DNA of 32,514 nt, taken from Alphaproteobacteria bacterium. Lineage in GTDB: Bacteria; Pseudomonadota; Alphaproteobacteria; Rhizobiales; Xanthobacteraceae. The stretch lies in contig VAZV01000061.1 in assembly GCA_005884765.1 (NCBI GenBank), positions 1-32,514 on the forward strand, written 5' to 3'. A model generated the notes under the pieces. It was not told the DNA's origin. It ran no database searches and saw only the letters and a list, made by a program, of their open reading frames with translations. The translations under genes and the position numbers were made by a program. Positions 1-7,217 of the stretch are shown one piece after another (positions within the stretch are counted from its first letter, which is position 1; every line of letters begins with the position of its first letter).

Positions 1-52
1 CTATAAGGTCAGCTAGGCGCTTGCGAGGCAGGAGGCAAGATTCCAAATAATT

Positions 53-841
53 TCAGCTGTTCCGCCGCTCGCCGCGCAGCGTCGGCAATCCGATCCCGGC
101 GGCGTCGAAGCCGCCGTCGACCGCGAGGATCTGTCCGGTGACATAGCTCGAGCGGTCGCAGCTCAGGAACAACACGGCCTCTGCGAGCTCTTCCTCGAGG
201 CCGTAGCGGTTGAGCGGGATCGCGTCGTGGTAGTCGGCGCGGATTTCCGGTGTATGGACCGCTTTCGCCATGGCGGTGTCGACCGGACCCGGCGCCACGC
301 CGTTGACGCGGATGCCGAGGCAAGCCAGTTCGACCGCGAGCTGTTTGGTGAGATGGGCAAGCCCCGCCTTGCTGGTGCCGTAGGCCGAGCGCAACGTGGA
401 AGCGCGCACCGCAGATATGGAAGTAATGTTCACGATCGCGCCGCCGCCATGTTCGCGCATCAGGGGCACCGCGGCCTTGGTGCAAATAAAGGGCCCTGTG
501 AGATTGACCGCGAGCACGCGGTTCCAGTCTTCATCGCTCGTCTGCATCAGCGGGGCGAACACCGCAACGCCGGCATTATTGACGAGCGCGTCCAGCCTGC
601 CGAAGCGCCGGCCCAGGGTGGCGATCGCAGCCGTCACCGCGACGGCGTTGGAGACGTCGCAGGCAAGCGCCAGCGTATGATCGGGCTTTTCGAGCGCGGC
701 GACCGCGTCTTGCGGCAACTCGCCCTCGATGTCGAGCAGCGCCACGCGCCAGCCCTCGGCCAGGAAGCGTTTTGCGACCGCAAGCCCGATGCCGCGTGCG
801 GCGCCGGTCACCAGTGCGACTTTTTGCGGAGAAGGGGTCAT
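53..841 (-). CDS. SDR family NAD(P)-dependent oxidoreductase
   Basis: Classical short-chain dehydrogenase/reductase of 262 residues. The cofactor motif TGAARGIG is at residues 12-19, NNAG at 88-91, and the catalytic set is Ser141, Tyr154 and Lys158 (YGTSK). The C-terminal YVTGQILAVDGG is typical of the family. It should reduce or oxidise a carbonyl/hydroxyl in the cytoplasm with NAD(P)(H); the substrate cannot be told from sequence. I chose the ATG at 841 because family proteins usually begin a few residues before the VALVTG strand and a weak GGGAC lies upstream; an in-frame ATG at 853 adds four residues (MGLS). It has no obvious operon partner: the next leftward gene starts at 1256 and is separated by about 120 bp. 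Confidence 0.9.
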   Translation of the reverse strand: MTPSPQKVALVTGAARGIGLAVAKRFLAEGWRVALLDIEGELPQDAVAALEKPDHTLALACDVSNAVAVTAAIATLGRRFGRLDALVNNAGVAVFAPLMQTSDEDWNRVLAVNLTGPFICTKAAVPLMREHGGGAIVNITSISAVRASTLRSAYGTSKAGLAHLTKQLAVELACLGIRVNGVAPGPVDTAMAKAVHTPEIRADYHDAIPLNRYGLEEELAEAVLFLSCDRSSYVTGQILAVDGGFDAAGIGLPTLRGERRNS

Positions 842-962
842 CGACAGTCCCATGGCGAAAGCGGGTTTTCAGTTGTTGCTGGCACGCGGGGCCGTCATAC
901 TCAAGAGCAAGCGGAGCACGGCGTTGTCGATGCGCCTGCTCCGCTCGTGGCTGCTTGACCTG

Positions 963-1256
963 TCAGGCCGTCGCCCGGTTCTTGATGGCGCCGACGATTG
1001 CGGTAAGAACAGCGCCGGCCACGCCGCCACCGGCCACCTGGCCGATGATGCTGCCGATATCCGGTGTCGCGGCGCTATTGGCGAGCAGCGGAATCAGCAT
1101 ACCGAGGAGCTGTCCCCCGGCGCCGCCGCCGATCGCACCGGCGATGGTATTTCCAAGCGTACCGAGATCGATATTCTTGGCCGCGCCGGCGGCGACATTG
1201 CCGCCGACGGCGCCACTGATGATCTGGATGACCAGATTGATGAGCAATCCCGACAT
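963..1256 (-). CDS. Small Gly/Ala-rich hydrophobic protein
   Basis: A 97-residue protein made almost entirely of Gly, Ala, Ile, Leu and Val, with two or three possible membrane segments (about residues 3-22, 37-60 and 65-90) separated by short polar turns, and a short basic end (KNRATA). GGGAG lies about nine bases before the ATG, which supports translation. The glycine-zipper-like spacing (GGGAGG, GGGVAG) is seen in small membrane or pore-like proteins, but I do not recognise a named domain. Similar small conserved hypotheticals occur in Bradyrhizobium-type genomes (recollection, not checked). The function is unknown. Confidence 0.65.
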   Translation of the reverse strand: MSGLLINLVIQIISGAVGGNVAAGAAKNIDLGTLGNTIAGAIGGGAGGQLLGMLIPLLANSAATPDIGSIIGQVAGGGVAGAVLTAIVGAIKNRATA

Positions 1257-1435
1257 GACGTGTTACTCCCGGGTCCGGGGTTCAACTTCAGGGATGTGTG
1301 CGCGGCGCCGGACTACCGCCGGGCGAAGCACTTTAGGCGCTTGAAATCGCAAGGTCATGCTGCACGCGCGAAGGATTCACTTGAAATGCGAGCGGCGACC
1401 TGCCGCTTGCAACGGACGATGAAAGGACGAACTCG

Positions 1436-1825
1436 ATGAAAGCCGTTATCCCTGAGGACGATGCGTGGGAGGCGTGGCGGCCGGGCGTGGAGAGCCGCAT
1501 GCTGGTGTCGGCCCGCAACGGCGCCGCGCAACTATGCATCTTCGAACAATGGGCGGCGCCGGGCGCCGGCGCGCCGACGCACAGCCATCCGGTCGAGGAA
1601 GTGTTGACGGTGCGCGAAGGCGAGGCCGAGATGTGGATCGGGGACGCCCATATCACGCTATCGGCCGGGCAATCGCTGATCGTGCCGGCCGGGCGCCTGC
1701 ACGGTTTTCGCAATTGCGGCACCTCGAAGCTGCATATTCATGCGGTGCTGGCCTCGCCGATCTTCGAGGCTGTGCCGGAAGGCGCGACGGAGGTGACGCG
1801 ACGGTGGAGTATCCCGTCATCCTGA
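1436..1825 (+). CDS. Cupin domain protein
   Basis: A 129-residue single-domain cupin. Cupin motif 1 is visible around residues 46-66 (HSHPVEEVLTVREGEAEMWIG: two His and a Glu as candidate metal ligands). Motif 2 follows (SLIVPAGRLHGFRN, with the fourth-ligand His). Such proteins are small beta-barrels that bind a metal and serve as enzymes or ligand sensors; no specific substrate can be assigned. The stop codon and the last few codons fall inside a perfect 14-bp inverted repeat, so the C-terminal SIPSS appears to be supplied by a mobile or dispersed palindrome. The opposite-strand reading frame over this gene is a shadow. Confidence 0.82.
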   Translation: MKAVIPEDDAWEAWRPGVESRMLVSARNGAAQLCIFEQWAAPGAGAPTHSHPVEEVLTVREGEAEMWIGDAHITLSAGQSLIVPAGRLHGFRNCGTSKLHIHAVLASPIFEAVPEGATEVTRRWSIPSS

Positions 1826-1858
1826 GGAGTTCGCTGCGCTCGCGCCTCAGGATGACGG
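1814..1858. repeat. Palindromic dispersed repeat, possible terminator
   Basis: Perfect 14-bp inverted repeat: CCGTCATCCTGAGG at 1814-1827 and CCTCAGGATGACGG at 1845-1858, with a GC-rich 17-nt spacer. It resembles the 'GTCATCCTGAGGAG' intergenic palindromes scattered through Bradyrhizobium/Rhodopseudomonas genomes. It lies between the convergent cupin and hxlR-type genes and could end transcription from either side, though no long T-run follows. Confidence 0.7.
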
Positions 1859-1894
1859 AAACCGCCTTTCGGTCAACATAAGATCCGATCGCGG

Positions 1895-2395
1895 CTATTT
1901 TTTCCTCGCCACCACTTTCTCATAAGCCGCCTGCAAGCGCTCGCCGGCCGATGGCCCCGCTTTCCTGCGCCGCTTGACGCCGAGATGGGTCTCGCGCAAT
2001 TCGTCCATGAATTCCGCCCACATTTTCGGGCCGCCTTCGCTCAATAGTCTGGCGCGGATGCCGAGCTCTTCGCTGACCGGCAAATATTTGTAACCCCAGG
2101 CCGACATCTGCGCGAGGATCGGCAGCAGCTCGACGCCCTGTTCGGTGAGCGAATAGATTCCCTTCTGCTTGTGGCTCGGATCGTCGTCGCGCGTGATGAT
2201 GCCCCGCTCGAGCAGCGTCTTCAGCCGGTCGGCGAGGATGTTGGAGGAAATGCCCTCGTCGGATTTGGTCAACAGCTCGCGAAAATGCCGCCGGTTGCCG
2301 AACATCATGTCGCGGATCACGAGCAGGCTCCATTTGTCGCCGACCACTTCGAGCGTGAGATTGATCGGGCAGCCGGAGCGCTGAGCGTCGGTCAT
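1895..2395 (-). CDS. HxlR family transcriptional regulator
   Basis: A 166-residue winged-helix regulator. The family signature runs from the N-terminus: Cys near residue 8, GDKWSLLVIRDMMFG (about residues 17-31), then RRHFRELLTKSDEGISSNILADRLKTLLERGII, the helix-turn-helix and wing. HxlR/MarR-like regulators often sense electrophiles or oxidants through the N-terminal Cys and control a divergent detoxification gene. Here a glutathione S-transferase gene is divergent, which fits. I chose the ATG giving MTDAQRSGCPIN, since the conserved domain begins right there; a longer frame to 2440 adds 15 unlikely residues. The C-terminal tail is basic (KRRRK). A strong palindrome lies in the shared upstream region. 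Confidence 0.88.
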   Translation of the reverse strand: MTDAQRSGCPINLTLEVVGDKWSLLVIRDMMFGNRRHFRELLTKSDEGISSNILADRLKTLLERGIITRDDDPSHKQKGIYSLTEQGVELLPILAQMSAWGYKYLPVSEELGIRARLLSEGGPKMWAEFMDELRETHLGVKRRRKAGPSAGERLQAAYEKVVARKK

Positions 2396-2473
2396 TGGCA
2401 GGTCCCAGGAGCGAGGCGAAAATCGCCACGAAAAAACCACTTGCTATTTCGCATCAGTCATCCCAAACTGCAA

Positions 2474-2494
2474 CCAGTTGCATAATGCAATTGG
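2474..2494. promoter_or_regulatory. Probable HxlR operator between divergent genes
   Basis: A 21-nt near-perfect palindrome centred on A2484: the perfect core TTGCATAATGCAA is extended to CCA on one side and TGG on the other, with one mismatched pair. An additional GCAAC/GTTGC inverted pair overlaps it at 2470-2481. It lies 13 nt before the glutathione S-transferase ATG, overlaps a CATAAT -10-like element (2481-2486), and is about 80 bp from the hxlR-type start. That is a position from which both genes could be controlled. Binding by this regulator is inferred from location only. Confidence 0.6.
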
Positions 2495-2506
2495 TGAGGT
2501 ACACGC

Positions 2507-3160
2507 ATGGCACTCACGCTGCATTACCATCCGCTGGCGTCGTTCTGCTGGAAGGCGCTGATCGCGCTTTACGAGAACGACGTCCCGTTCACGCCGAACC
2601 CGGTCAATCTCGGCGACGCGGCGGAACGCGCCGCGTTGCTCAAACTGTGGCCGATCGGCAAATTTCCGGTGCTGCGCGATGAGGCGCGCGGCGAGACCGT
2701 CCCGGAATCCAGCATCATCATCGAATACCTCGACCGGCATTATCCAGGCCGGACGCGGTTCATCCCGGAAAATTCCGAGCTCGCGCTGCAGACGCGACTG
2801 CGCGACCGCTTCTACGATCTCTATGTGCATCTGCCGATGCAGAAGATCATGGTCGACCGGCTTCGCCCGGCGGACAAAAGGGATTCGCATGGCGTGGAGG
2901 AGGCGAGGGCGCAACTCAAGACATCGTATCGCATGATCGAGCAGCAGATGGCGGCCGGCCGCTGGGCAATCGGCGAAGCGTTCACGATGGCCGATTGCGC
3001 CGCCTTGCCGCCGCTGTTTTATGCCAGCATGGTCGAGCCGTTCGGTGACAACAAAGGCCTCGTCGCCTATCTCGAACGCCTGAAGGCGCGGCGGTCGATC
3101 GCGCGCGTGATGGAGGAGGCCGAGCCGTATTTCGGCATGGTCCCGAAGGAGGATGGGTGA
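2507..3160 (+). CDS. Glutathione S-transferase family protein
   Basis: 217 residues. The N-terminal thioredoxin-like domain (residues 1-78) starts LTLHYHPLASFCWKALIALYE and holds the glutathione-contacting PESSIIIEYLDRHYPG segment. The C-terminal all-helical domain (about 88-210) ends in the usual FTMADCAALPPLFYA N-capping region. Such enzymes conjugate glutathione to electrophiles or perform related thiol chemistry in the cytosol. GGTGAGG precedes the ATG by seven bases. The gene is divergent from an HxlR regulator and is immediately followed by an NTF2-like gene starting on the base after its stop, so the two are almost certainly co-transcribed and probably respond to the same signal. Confidence 0.9.
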   Translation: MALTLHYHPLASFCWKALIALYENDVPFTPNPVNLGDAAERAALLKLWPIGKFPVLRDEARGETVPESSIIIEYLDRHYPGRTRFIPENSELALQTRLRDRFYDLYVHLPMQKIMVDRLRPADKRDSHGVEEARAQLKTSYRMIEQQMAAGRWAIGEAFTMADCAALPPLFYASMVEPFGDNKGLVAYLERLKARRSIARVMEEAEPYFGMVPKEDG

Positions 3161-3529
3161 ATGATCTCGACAACCCGCGCGGCAACCATCCGCGCCATTT
3201 TTAACGCCTACATGAGCAATGACCGCAGGGTCGTGGAGGATGCGCTTGCGGACGATTTCCGTTTCACCAGCCCCTATGACGACCAAATCGACAAAAAGAC
3301 CTATTTCGAGCGCTGCTGGAAGAACAGCGACTGGATCGAGCGGCATGAGCTCGAAAAAATTTTCGTCGAGGGCGACGAGGCTTTCGTGACCTACCGATGC
3401 ACAGCCAAGGGCGGCAAGAGCTTTCGCAACACCGAGTTTTTCGTTTTCGCCGGCGACAAGGTCAGGCGTATCGACGTCTATTTCGGTGCCAGCTACCAGG
3501 ACGGCGCATTCATCAAACAGCCGGAATAA
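3161..3529 (+). CDS. NTF2-like / SnoaL-like protein
   Basis: A 122-residue protein of the nuclear-transport-factor-2 fold. It has an N-terminal helical stretch (TIRAIFNAYMSNDRRVVEDALADDFRFTSPYDD) followed by alternating beta strands (EKIFVEGDEAFVTYRCTAK, TEFFVFAGDKVRRIDVYFG). This cone-shaped fold is used by ketosteroid-isomerase-like and polyketide-cyclase-like enzymes and by ligand-binding proteins, so the activity is open. The ATG follows directly on the TGA of the glutathione S-transferase gene, which suggests translational coupling and a shared detoxification or aromatic-compound role. Confidence 0.82.
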   Translation: MISTTRAATIRAIFNAYMSNDRRVVEDALADDFRFTSPYDDQIDKKTYFERCWKNSDWIERHELEKIFVEGDEAFVTYRCTAKGGKSFRNTEFFVFAGDKVRRIDVYFGASYQDGAFIKQPE

Positions 3530-3614
3530 AAAAACGGCGGGCATGTCGATTTCGCCTGGTCTGATTCGTCTTGCTGTTGTCGCAGGATTCGATGTCTCCG
3601 AAAGGGAATACAAA

Positions 3615-4823
3615 ATGCAGGAAATGAGCAGCGTCGGCGGGCTGTCGAAAGCGCGCCTTAGTCGCATGCGCGGCATCATGGCCGGCCACGTCGAAAGCGG
3701 CCATCTGCCCGGCCTGGTGGCACTGGTAAGCCGCAACGGCGAAGTTCATGTCGACGTGATCGGCAAAATGGCGATTGGCGGCGCGCCCATGCGGCGCGAT
3801 TCGATCTTCCGGATCGCCTCGATGACCAAACCGGTGACGGCGGCGGCCGCCATGGTCCTGGTCGAGGAATGCAAATTACGGCTCGATGACCCCGTCGATC
3901 CCTGGCTGCCGGAACTGGCCGACCGCAATGTCCTGCGCGTCATCGATGCCGCCATCGACGACACCGTGCCGGCCAGCCGCGCGATCACGTTGCGCGATCT
4001 CTTAACCTTCCGGCTCGGGCTTGGCATGATCGCCGTGTTTCCCGATCGCTATCCGATCCAGAAGGCGATCGCGGAAGCGGGCTTCGCGCCGGGCCCGGTA
4101 TTCCCGTCATTTGCGCCCGACGAATTGATGCGGCGCTACGGCACGCTGCCGCTGATCTATCAACCGGGCGAACGCTGGCTCTACAACGCCGGAGCCGAAA
4201 TCCTCAGCGTGCTGATCGCGCGCGCCGCCGGCATGACGTTTGGAAAATTCCTGCACGAACGCATCTTCGCTCCGCTCGGAATGAAGGACACTGGATTTAG
4301 CGTGCCCGCTGAGAAGCTCGATCGGTTCGTGACCGCCTATAGGCGCGATCACGCAACGGGAGAGTTGAAAGTGTTCGATGATCCCGCAACCGGCAAGTAT
4401 GCAAAGCCGCCCCTGTTCGAGAACGGCAGCGCCGGTCTCGCCTCGACCGCGGATGATTTCAACGCGTTTGCGCAGATGATGCTGAACGGCGGACGGCTCG
4501 GAAGCGAGCGGATCCTGTCGCGGCCGTCGGTCGAACTGATGACGACCGACCAGCTCACCTCCGAGCAGAAACAGGGCTCCGAACTGTTTTTCGACAACAA
4601 TAAGGGCTGGGGCATGGGTCTTTCGGTGTGCAACAGGCGCGATGACCTCCACACCGTTCCCGGACGGTTCGGCTGGGAGGGCGGCCATGGCACCTCCTGG
4701 TATTCCGACCCCAAAGAAAATCTCACCGGAATTCTGCTGACGCAACGGCTGATGGATTCACCTCAGCCGCCCGCGGTGATGGCGGATTTCTGGACCTCGG
4801 CCTATCAGGCGATCGACGATTGA
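3615..4823 (+). CDS. Serine hydrolase, class C beta-lactamase family
   Basis: 402 residues of the beta-lactamase/transpeptidase-like fold (Pfam Beta-lactamase; esterase EstB-like). The nucleophile motif SMTK is at residues 69-72 in the usual IFRIASMTKPVTA context. The second-motif Tyr is Tyr190 in WLYNAGAEIL, and the KTG-equivalent is HGT at 358-360 (GWEGGHGTSW). No signal peptide is evident with this start, so a cytoplasmic esterase or acyl hydrolase is more likely than a periplasmic beta-lactamase. I chose the ATG at 3615 because an AAAGGGA Shine-Dalgarno precedes it by about eight bases; the longer frame back to 3486 overlaps the upstream gene. It lies 85 bp after the NTF2-like gene and may be the third gene of that unit. 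Confidence 0.87.
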   Translation: MQEMSSVGGLSKARLSRMRGIMAGHVESGHLPGLVALVSRNGEVHVDVIGKMAIGGAPMRRDSIFRIASMTKPVTAAAAMVLVEECKLRLDDPVDPWLPELADRNVLRVIDAAIDDTVPASRAITLRDLLTFRLGLGMIAVFPDRYPIQKAIAEAGFAPGPVFPSFAPDELMRRYGTLPLIYQPGERWLYNAGAEILSVLIARAAGMTFGKFLHERIFAPLGMKDTGFSVPAEKLDRFVTAYRRDHATGELKVFDDPATGKYAKPPLFENGSAGLASTADDFNAFAQMMLNGGRLGSERILSRPSVELMTTDQLTSEQKQGSELFFDNNKGWGMGLSVCNRRDDLHTVPGRFGWEGGHGTSWYSDPKENLTGILLTQRLMDSPQPPAVMADFWTSAYQAIDD

Positions 4824-4847
4824 AGGCGCGCCACTCACGCGTTTCCC

Positions 4848-4914
4848 TCATGGTGAGGAGCCCGCCGTGGCCCCGAAGGGCGAAGGCGCGTCTCGAACCA
4901 TCGGGCATCCTCCC
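4848..4914. repeat. Dispersed palindromic element
   Basis: Imperfect inverted repeat with ends CATGGTGAGGAG and GCGTCTCGAACCAT around a GC-rich centre. This layout matches, from memory, a repeat very common between genes of Bradyrhizobium and relatives. It fills much of the 218-bp space between the serine hydrolase and the first YCII gene; no gene or clear promoter is visible in the rest of that space. Confidence 0.55.
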
Positions 4915-5041
4915 GATCTCCTGCAATTACCTGCGAAATAATTCTGTCCGACATGTCGGTGCCGCAAAACCCCTTTCGTCTTGTTGACGAGCGCCGGCTT
5001 TAAAATCGGCCCGCCGCAAAGAAATCAAACGGAGAGTGACG

Positions 5042-5458
5042 ATGCGATTCATGGTGATTGTAAAGGCGAGCCAGGAGACCGAAGCCGGAAACATGCCGAG
5101 CAGGGAACTTCTGACCGCGATGGGCAAGTTCAACGAGGAGATGGCCAAGGCCGGCGTCATGGAGGCGGGCGAAGGGCTGCACCCGACCGTAAAGGGCGCG
5201 CGCATCAAATATTCGGGCGGACAGGGCGCCGTCAGCCGCGGCCCGTTCAACCTGACCAATGATTTGGTCGCGGGCTTCTGGCTGATCCGGACCAAATCGC
5301 TGGACGAGGCGATCACTTGGATGAAGCGGGCGCCATTTGACGGCGGCGCCGAGATCGAGATCCGGCAGGTATTTGCGCCCGAGGATTTTGGCGAAGTGCT
5401 GACACCCGAATTGCGCGAGCAGGAAGAACGCCTGCGAGCCCAGGCCGCGAAGAAGTAA
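5042..5458 (+). CDS. YCII/DGPF-family protein (paralogue 1)
   Basis: 138 residues, ferredoxin-like YCII fold (MRFMVIVKASQETEAG ... FNEEMAKAGVMEAGEGLHP ... GFWLIRTKSLDEAITWMKRAPF). The hallmark DGPF tetrad is changed to RGPF here, so the Asp often treated as functional is missing. These small proteins are frequently next to ECF sigma factor genes and are thought to be enzymes or sensors; their true activity is uncertain. GGAGAG lies six bases before the ATG at 5042, which I prefer to the in-frame GTG at 5036. It is the first of three consecutive genes of this superfamily, 26 bp before the next. Confidence 0.85.
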   Translation: MRFMVIVKASQETEAGNMPSRELLTAMGKFNEEMAKAGVMEAGEGLHPTVKGARIKYSGGQGAVSRGPFNLTNDLVAGFWLIRTKSLDEAITWMKRAPFDGGAEIEIRQVFAPEDFGEVLTPELREQEERLRAQAAKK

Positions 5459-5484
5459 ACAACAACGAACAGGACGACACGACC

Positions 5485-5904
5485 ATGCGATTCATGATGT
5501 TGATGATCCCCCTGGGCTATGAGACCGCGCCGCCGGATGTGCAACTCGACCCCGAGCGCGTGGCCGCAATGATGAAATACAACGAGGCGCTAAAGGACGC
5601 GGGCGTCCTGATCACGCTCGACGGGCTGCATCCGCCGTCAACGGGCGCGCGGGTCTCGTTTGCCACCGGCAAGCCGGTCGTGACCGACGGTCCCTTCACC
5701 GAGGCCAAGGAAGTGCTTGGCGGTTACTGGATGATCGATGTGAAGTCGCGCGAGGAGGCGATCGCCTGGGCGAAGAAGTGCCCGGCTTCCGCGACCGAGA
5801 TCATCGAAATCCGCCGGGTGCAGGAGATGGAGGATTTTTCCCCCGACGTGCAGCAGGCCGCGGCCGGATTTAGCGAGCTGCAGCAGGGGTCCGTCCGCCG
5901 TTAA
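5485..5904 (+). CDS. YCII/DGPF-family protein (paralogue 2)
   Basis: 139 residues with the complete family signature TDGPFTEAKEVLGGYWMIDVKSREEAIAWAKKCP and the N-terminal MRFMMLMIP strand followed by the helix MKYNEALKDAGVLITLDGLHPP. It is clearly a paralogue of the gene just upstream, but keeps DGPF intact. In many bacteria this type is co-located with an ECF sigma factor; none is present here. AGGACGACACG before the ATG gives only a modest ribosome-binding site, so translation may be coupled to the upstream gene. Confidence 0.9.
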   Translation: MRFMMLMIPLGYETAPPDVQLDPERVAAMMKYNEALKDAGVLITLDGLHPPSTGARVSFATGKPVVTDGPFTEAKEVLGGYWMIDVKSREEAIAWAKKCPASATEIIEIRRVQEMEDFSPDVQQAAAGFSELQQGSVRR

Positions 5905-5948
5905 GTCAAGCGTTCATCGTCAATCGTTCAACCGCAAAGGGAGAAACC

Positions 5949-6314
5949 ATGAGCACCAACGATACGTTCCTCGCCGTTTTCCTCGGCAGCAAGACCAGCC
6001 CGAAATGGGCGGCGTGGAATGCGCTGCCGGAGGCGGAGCGTCACAAGCGGGGGCAGCAGGGCATGGCAGCGTGGCAGGCCTGGGTCGAAAAGCACCAGGC
6101 GGCGATCGTCACCATGGGCGGCCCGCTGGGCAAGACGAAGAAGGTTGATGCTGGCGGCATCGCTGAGATCTCAAACGAGATGGGCGCCTTCACGGTGGTG
6201 CGCGCGCCCTCGCATGAGGCCGCCGCGAAACTGTTCGACAATCACCCGCATTTTGCGATCTTTCCCGGCGAACGCGTCGAGATCATGCCGATCCTCCCGA
6301 TCCCGGGCGGTTAG
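5949..6314 (+). CDS. YCII-related domain protein
   Basis: 121 residues (MSTNDTFLAVFLGS ... GMAAWQAWVEKHQAAIVTMGGPLGKTKKV ... EMGAFTVVRAPSHEAAAKLFDNHPHFAIFPGERVEIMPILPIPGG). The order of a beta strand, a long helix, a glycine-rich turn and the closing HPHF/EIMPI segment is that of YCII-like proteins lacking the DGPF motif. GGGAGAAACC precedes the ATG. It sits 44 bp after the DGPF paralogue and completes a probable three-gene operon. The function is unknown. A palindromic repeat begins 11 bp after its stop and probably ends the unit. Confidence 0.85.
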   Translation: MSTNDTFLAVFLGSKTSPKWAAWNALPEAERHKRGQQGMAAWQAWVEKHQAAIVTMGGPLGKTKKVDAGGIAEISNEMGAFTVVRAPSHEAAAKLFDNHPHFAIFPGERVEIMPILPIPGG

Positions 6315-6324
6315 CTTTGCCTGA

Positions 6325-6401
6325 GTAGCCCGCATGAGCGCAGCGACATGCGGGGCATCATCGAGAGGTCCCCCGGATGTCACTTCGCTCATCCGGGCTA
6401 C
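6325..6401. repeat. Paired REP-like hairpins (BIME-like)
   Basis: Two 31-nt arms in inverted orientation (6325-6355 and 6371-6401), 27 of 31 positions matching. Each arm is itself a hairpin: CCCGCATG/CATGCGGG in the first and CCCGGATG/CATCCGGG in the second, both starting with GTAG on the outer edge. The differing stem bases are compensated within each arm. This looks like a REP pair of the GTAGCCCGGATG family common in Bradyrhizobium-type genomes (family from memory). Confidence 0.75.
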
Positions 6402-6442
6402 CCTTCGCGTCGCCTAATGGCGCATTTGGCTCTAGTGACTCG

Positions 6443-6481
6443 GCGCCAGCTCATGTAAAAGCCTTTCACATGAGCTGGCGC
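6443..6481. promoter_or_regulatory. Long palindrome over TetR start; probable operator
   Basis: A 39-nt palindrome centred on C6462 with only one mismatched pair (A6457/C6467). The outer arms are GCGCCAGCTCATGT and its complement. The inner 19 nt, ATGTAAAAGCCTTTCACAT, read as ATGTAAA-N5-TTYACAT. The start codon of the TetR-family gene (6470-6472) is inside it. The inner core shares half-sites and spacing with the palindrome at 7245-7263, so it is a candidate autoregulatory operator. In RNA it would also form a stable hairpin covering the start codon. Confidence 0.65.
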
Positions 6482-7177
6482 AAGGAACGGGGCCGCGCCG
6501 AGCGCGGCTATCACCACGGCAATCTGAAGGAGGCGCTGCTGCAGGCGGCGCTCGACCTGATCGCGCAAAAGGGCGCGGCCGGATTTACGTTTGCCGATGC
6601 CGCACGGATGGCCGGTGTCAGCCCCGCCGCCCCCTATCGCCACTTTCGCGATCGCGACGAACTTTTGTCCTCGATCGCGCAGCGCGGCTTTGAACAGTTC
6701 GAGGCGGTGCTGACGGCGGCCTGGGATGACGGACGCCCGGACACGATCACCGCGTTCGAGCGGGTCGGCAAAGCCTATCTCGCCTTTGCCCGCGACGAGC
6801 CGGCGTTTTATTCCGCGATGTTCGAATCCGGGCTTCCTGCAGACCTTAATCCGACTTTGCTGGCGGCAAGCGAGCGTGCCTTCGGCATCCTGCGCGCCGC
6901 CGCCGAGCGTCTCGCCGCGTTGGCGCCACCTGGCGCGCCGCGGCCGCCGGCGATGATGATGGCGTTGCATATCTGGTCGATGTCGCACGGCGTCGCCTCG
7001 TTGTTTGCGCGCGGCGATGCGGCGCGCCGCAAGCTGCCGATGTCGCCGGAAGAATTGCTGGAAGCCGAAGTGCTGATCTATCTGCGCGGCCTCGGCTTCC
7101 CGACCGGTGCTGGCAGCGCTGCTGCAGACGAAAAACCGGCCGGCGAGCGGTCAGGGCCTTGGGGCAAGCCGAAATAA
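6470..7177 (+). CDS. TetR/AcrR family transcriptional regulator
   Basis: 235 residues. The N-terminal DNA-binding domain (about residues 13-60) reads GYHHGNLKEALLQAALDLIAQKGAAGFTFADAARMAGVSPAAPYRHFRDRDELL, a textbook TetR helix-turn-helix. The ligand domain (about 85-200) has the AFERVGKAYLAFARDEPAFYSAMFESGL pattern of TetR proteins with a WHG-type C-terminal domain. The natural effector is unknown. The ATG at 6470 lies in a long palindrome and has no visible Shine-Dalgarno, so the message may be leaderless or translation structurally controlled. The longer frame from 6377 would read through a REP element. The DUF2852 gene follows 119 bp downstream and carries a related operator, so it is the likely target. 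Confidence 0.88.
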   Translation: MSWRKERGRAERGYHHGNLKEALLQAALDLIAQKGAAGFTFADAARMAGVSPAAPYRHFRDRDELLSSIAQRGFEQFEAVLTAAWDDGRPDTITAFERVGKAYLAFARDEPAFYSAMFESGLPADLNPTLLAASERAFGILRAAAERLAALAPPGAPRPPAMMMALHIWSMSHGVASLFARGDAARRKLPMSPEELLEAEVLIYLRGLGFPTGAGSAAADEKPAGERSGPWGKPK

Positions 7178-7217
7178 AGTTGCGAAAATAATTCGGCCGC
7201 CGCCGGTAGCCCCCGGC

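Noticed and set aside
2444..3736. 430-codon leftward open frame
   Set aside because: Lies antisense to the glutathione S-transferase and NTF2-like genes, has no family features, and reflects high-GC codon bias.
6377..6469. N-terminal extension of the first TetR gene
   Set aside because: The extra 31 codons read through a REP hairpin and the operator palindrome and do not resemble TetR N-termini.
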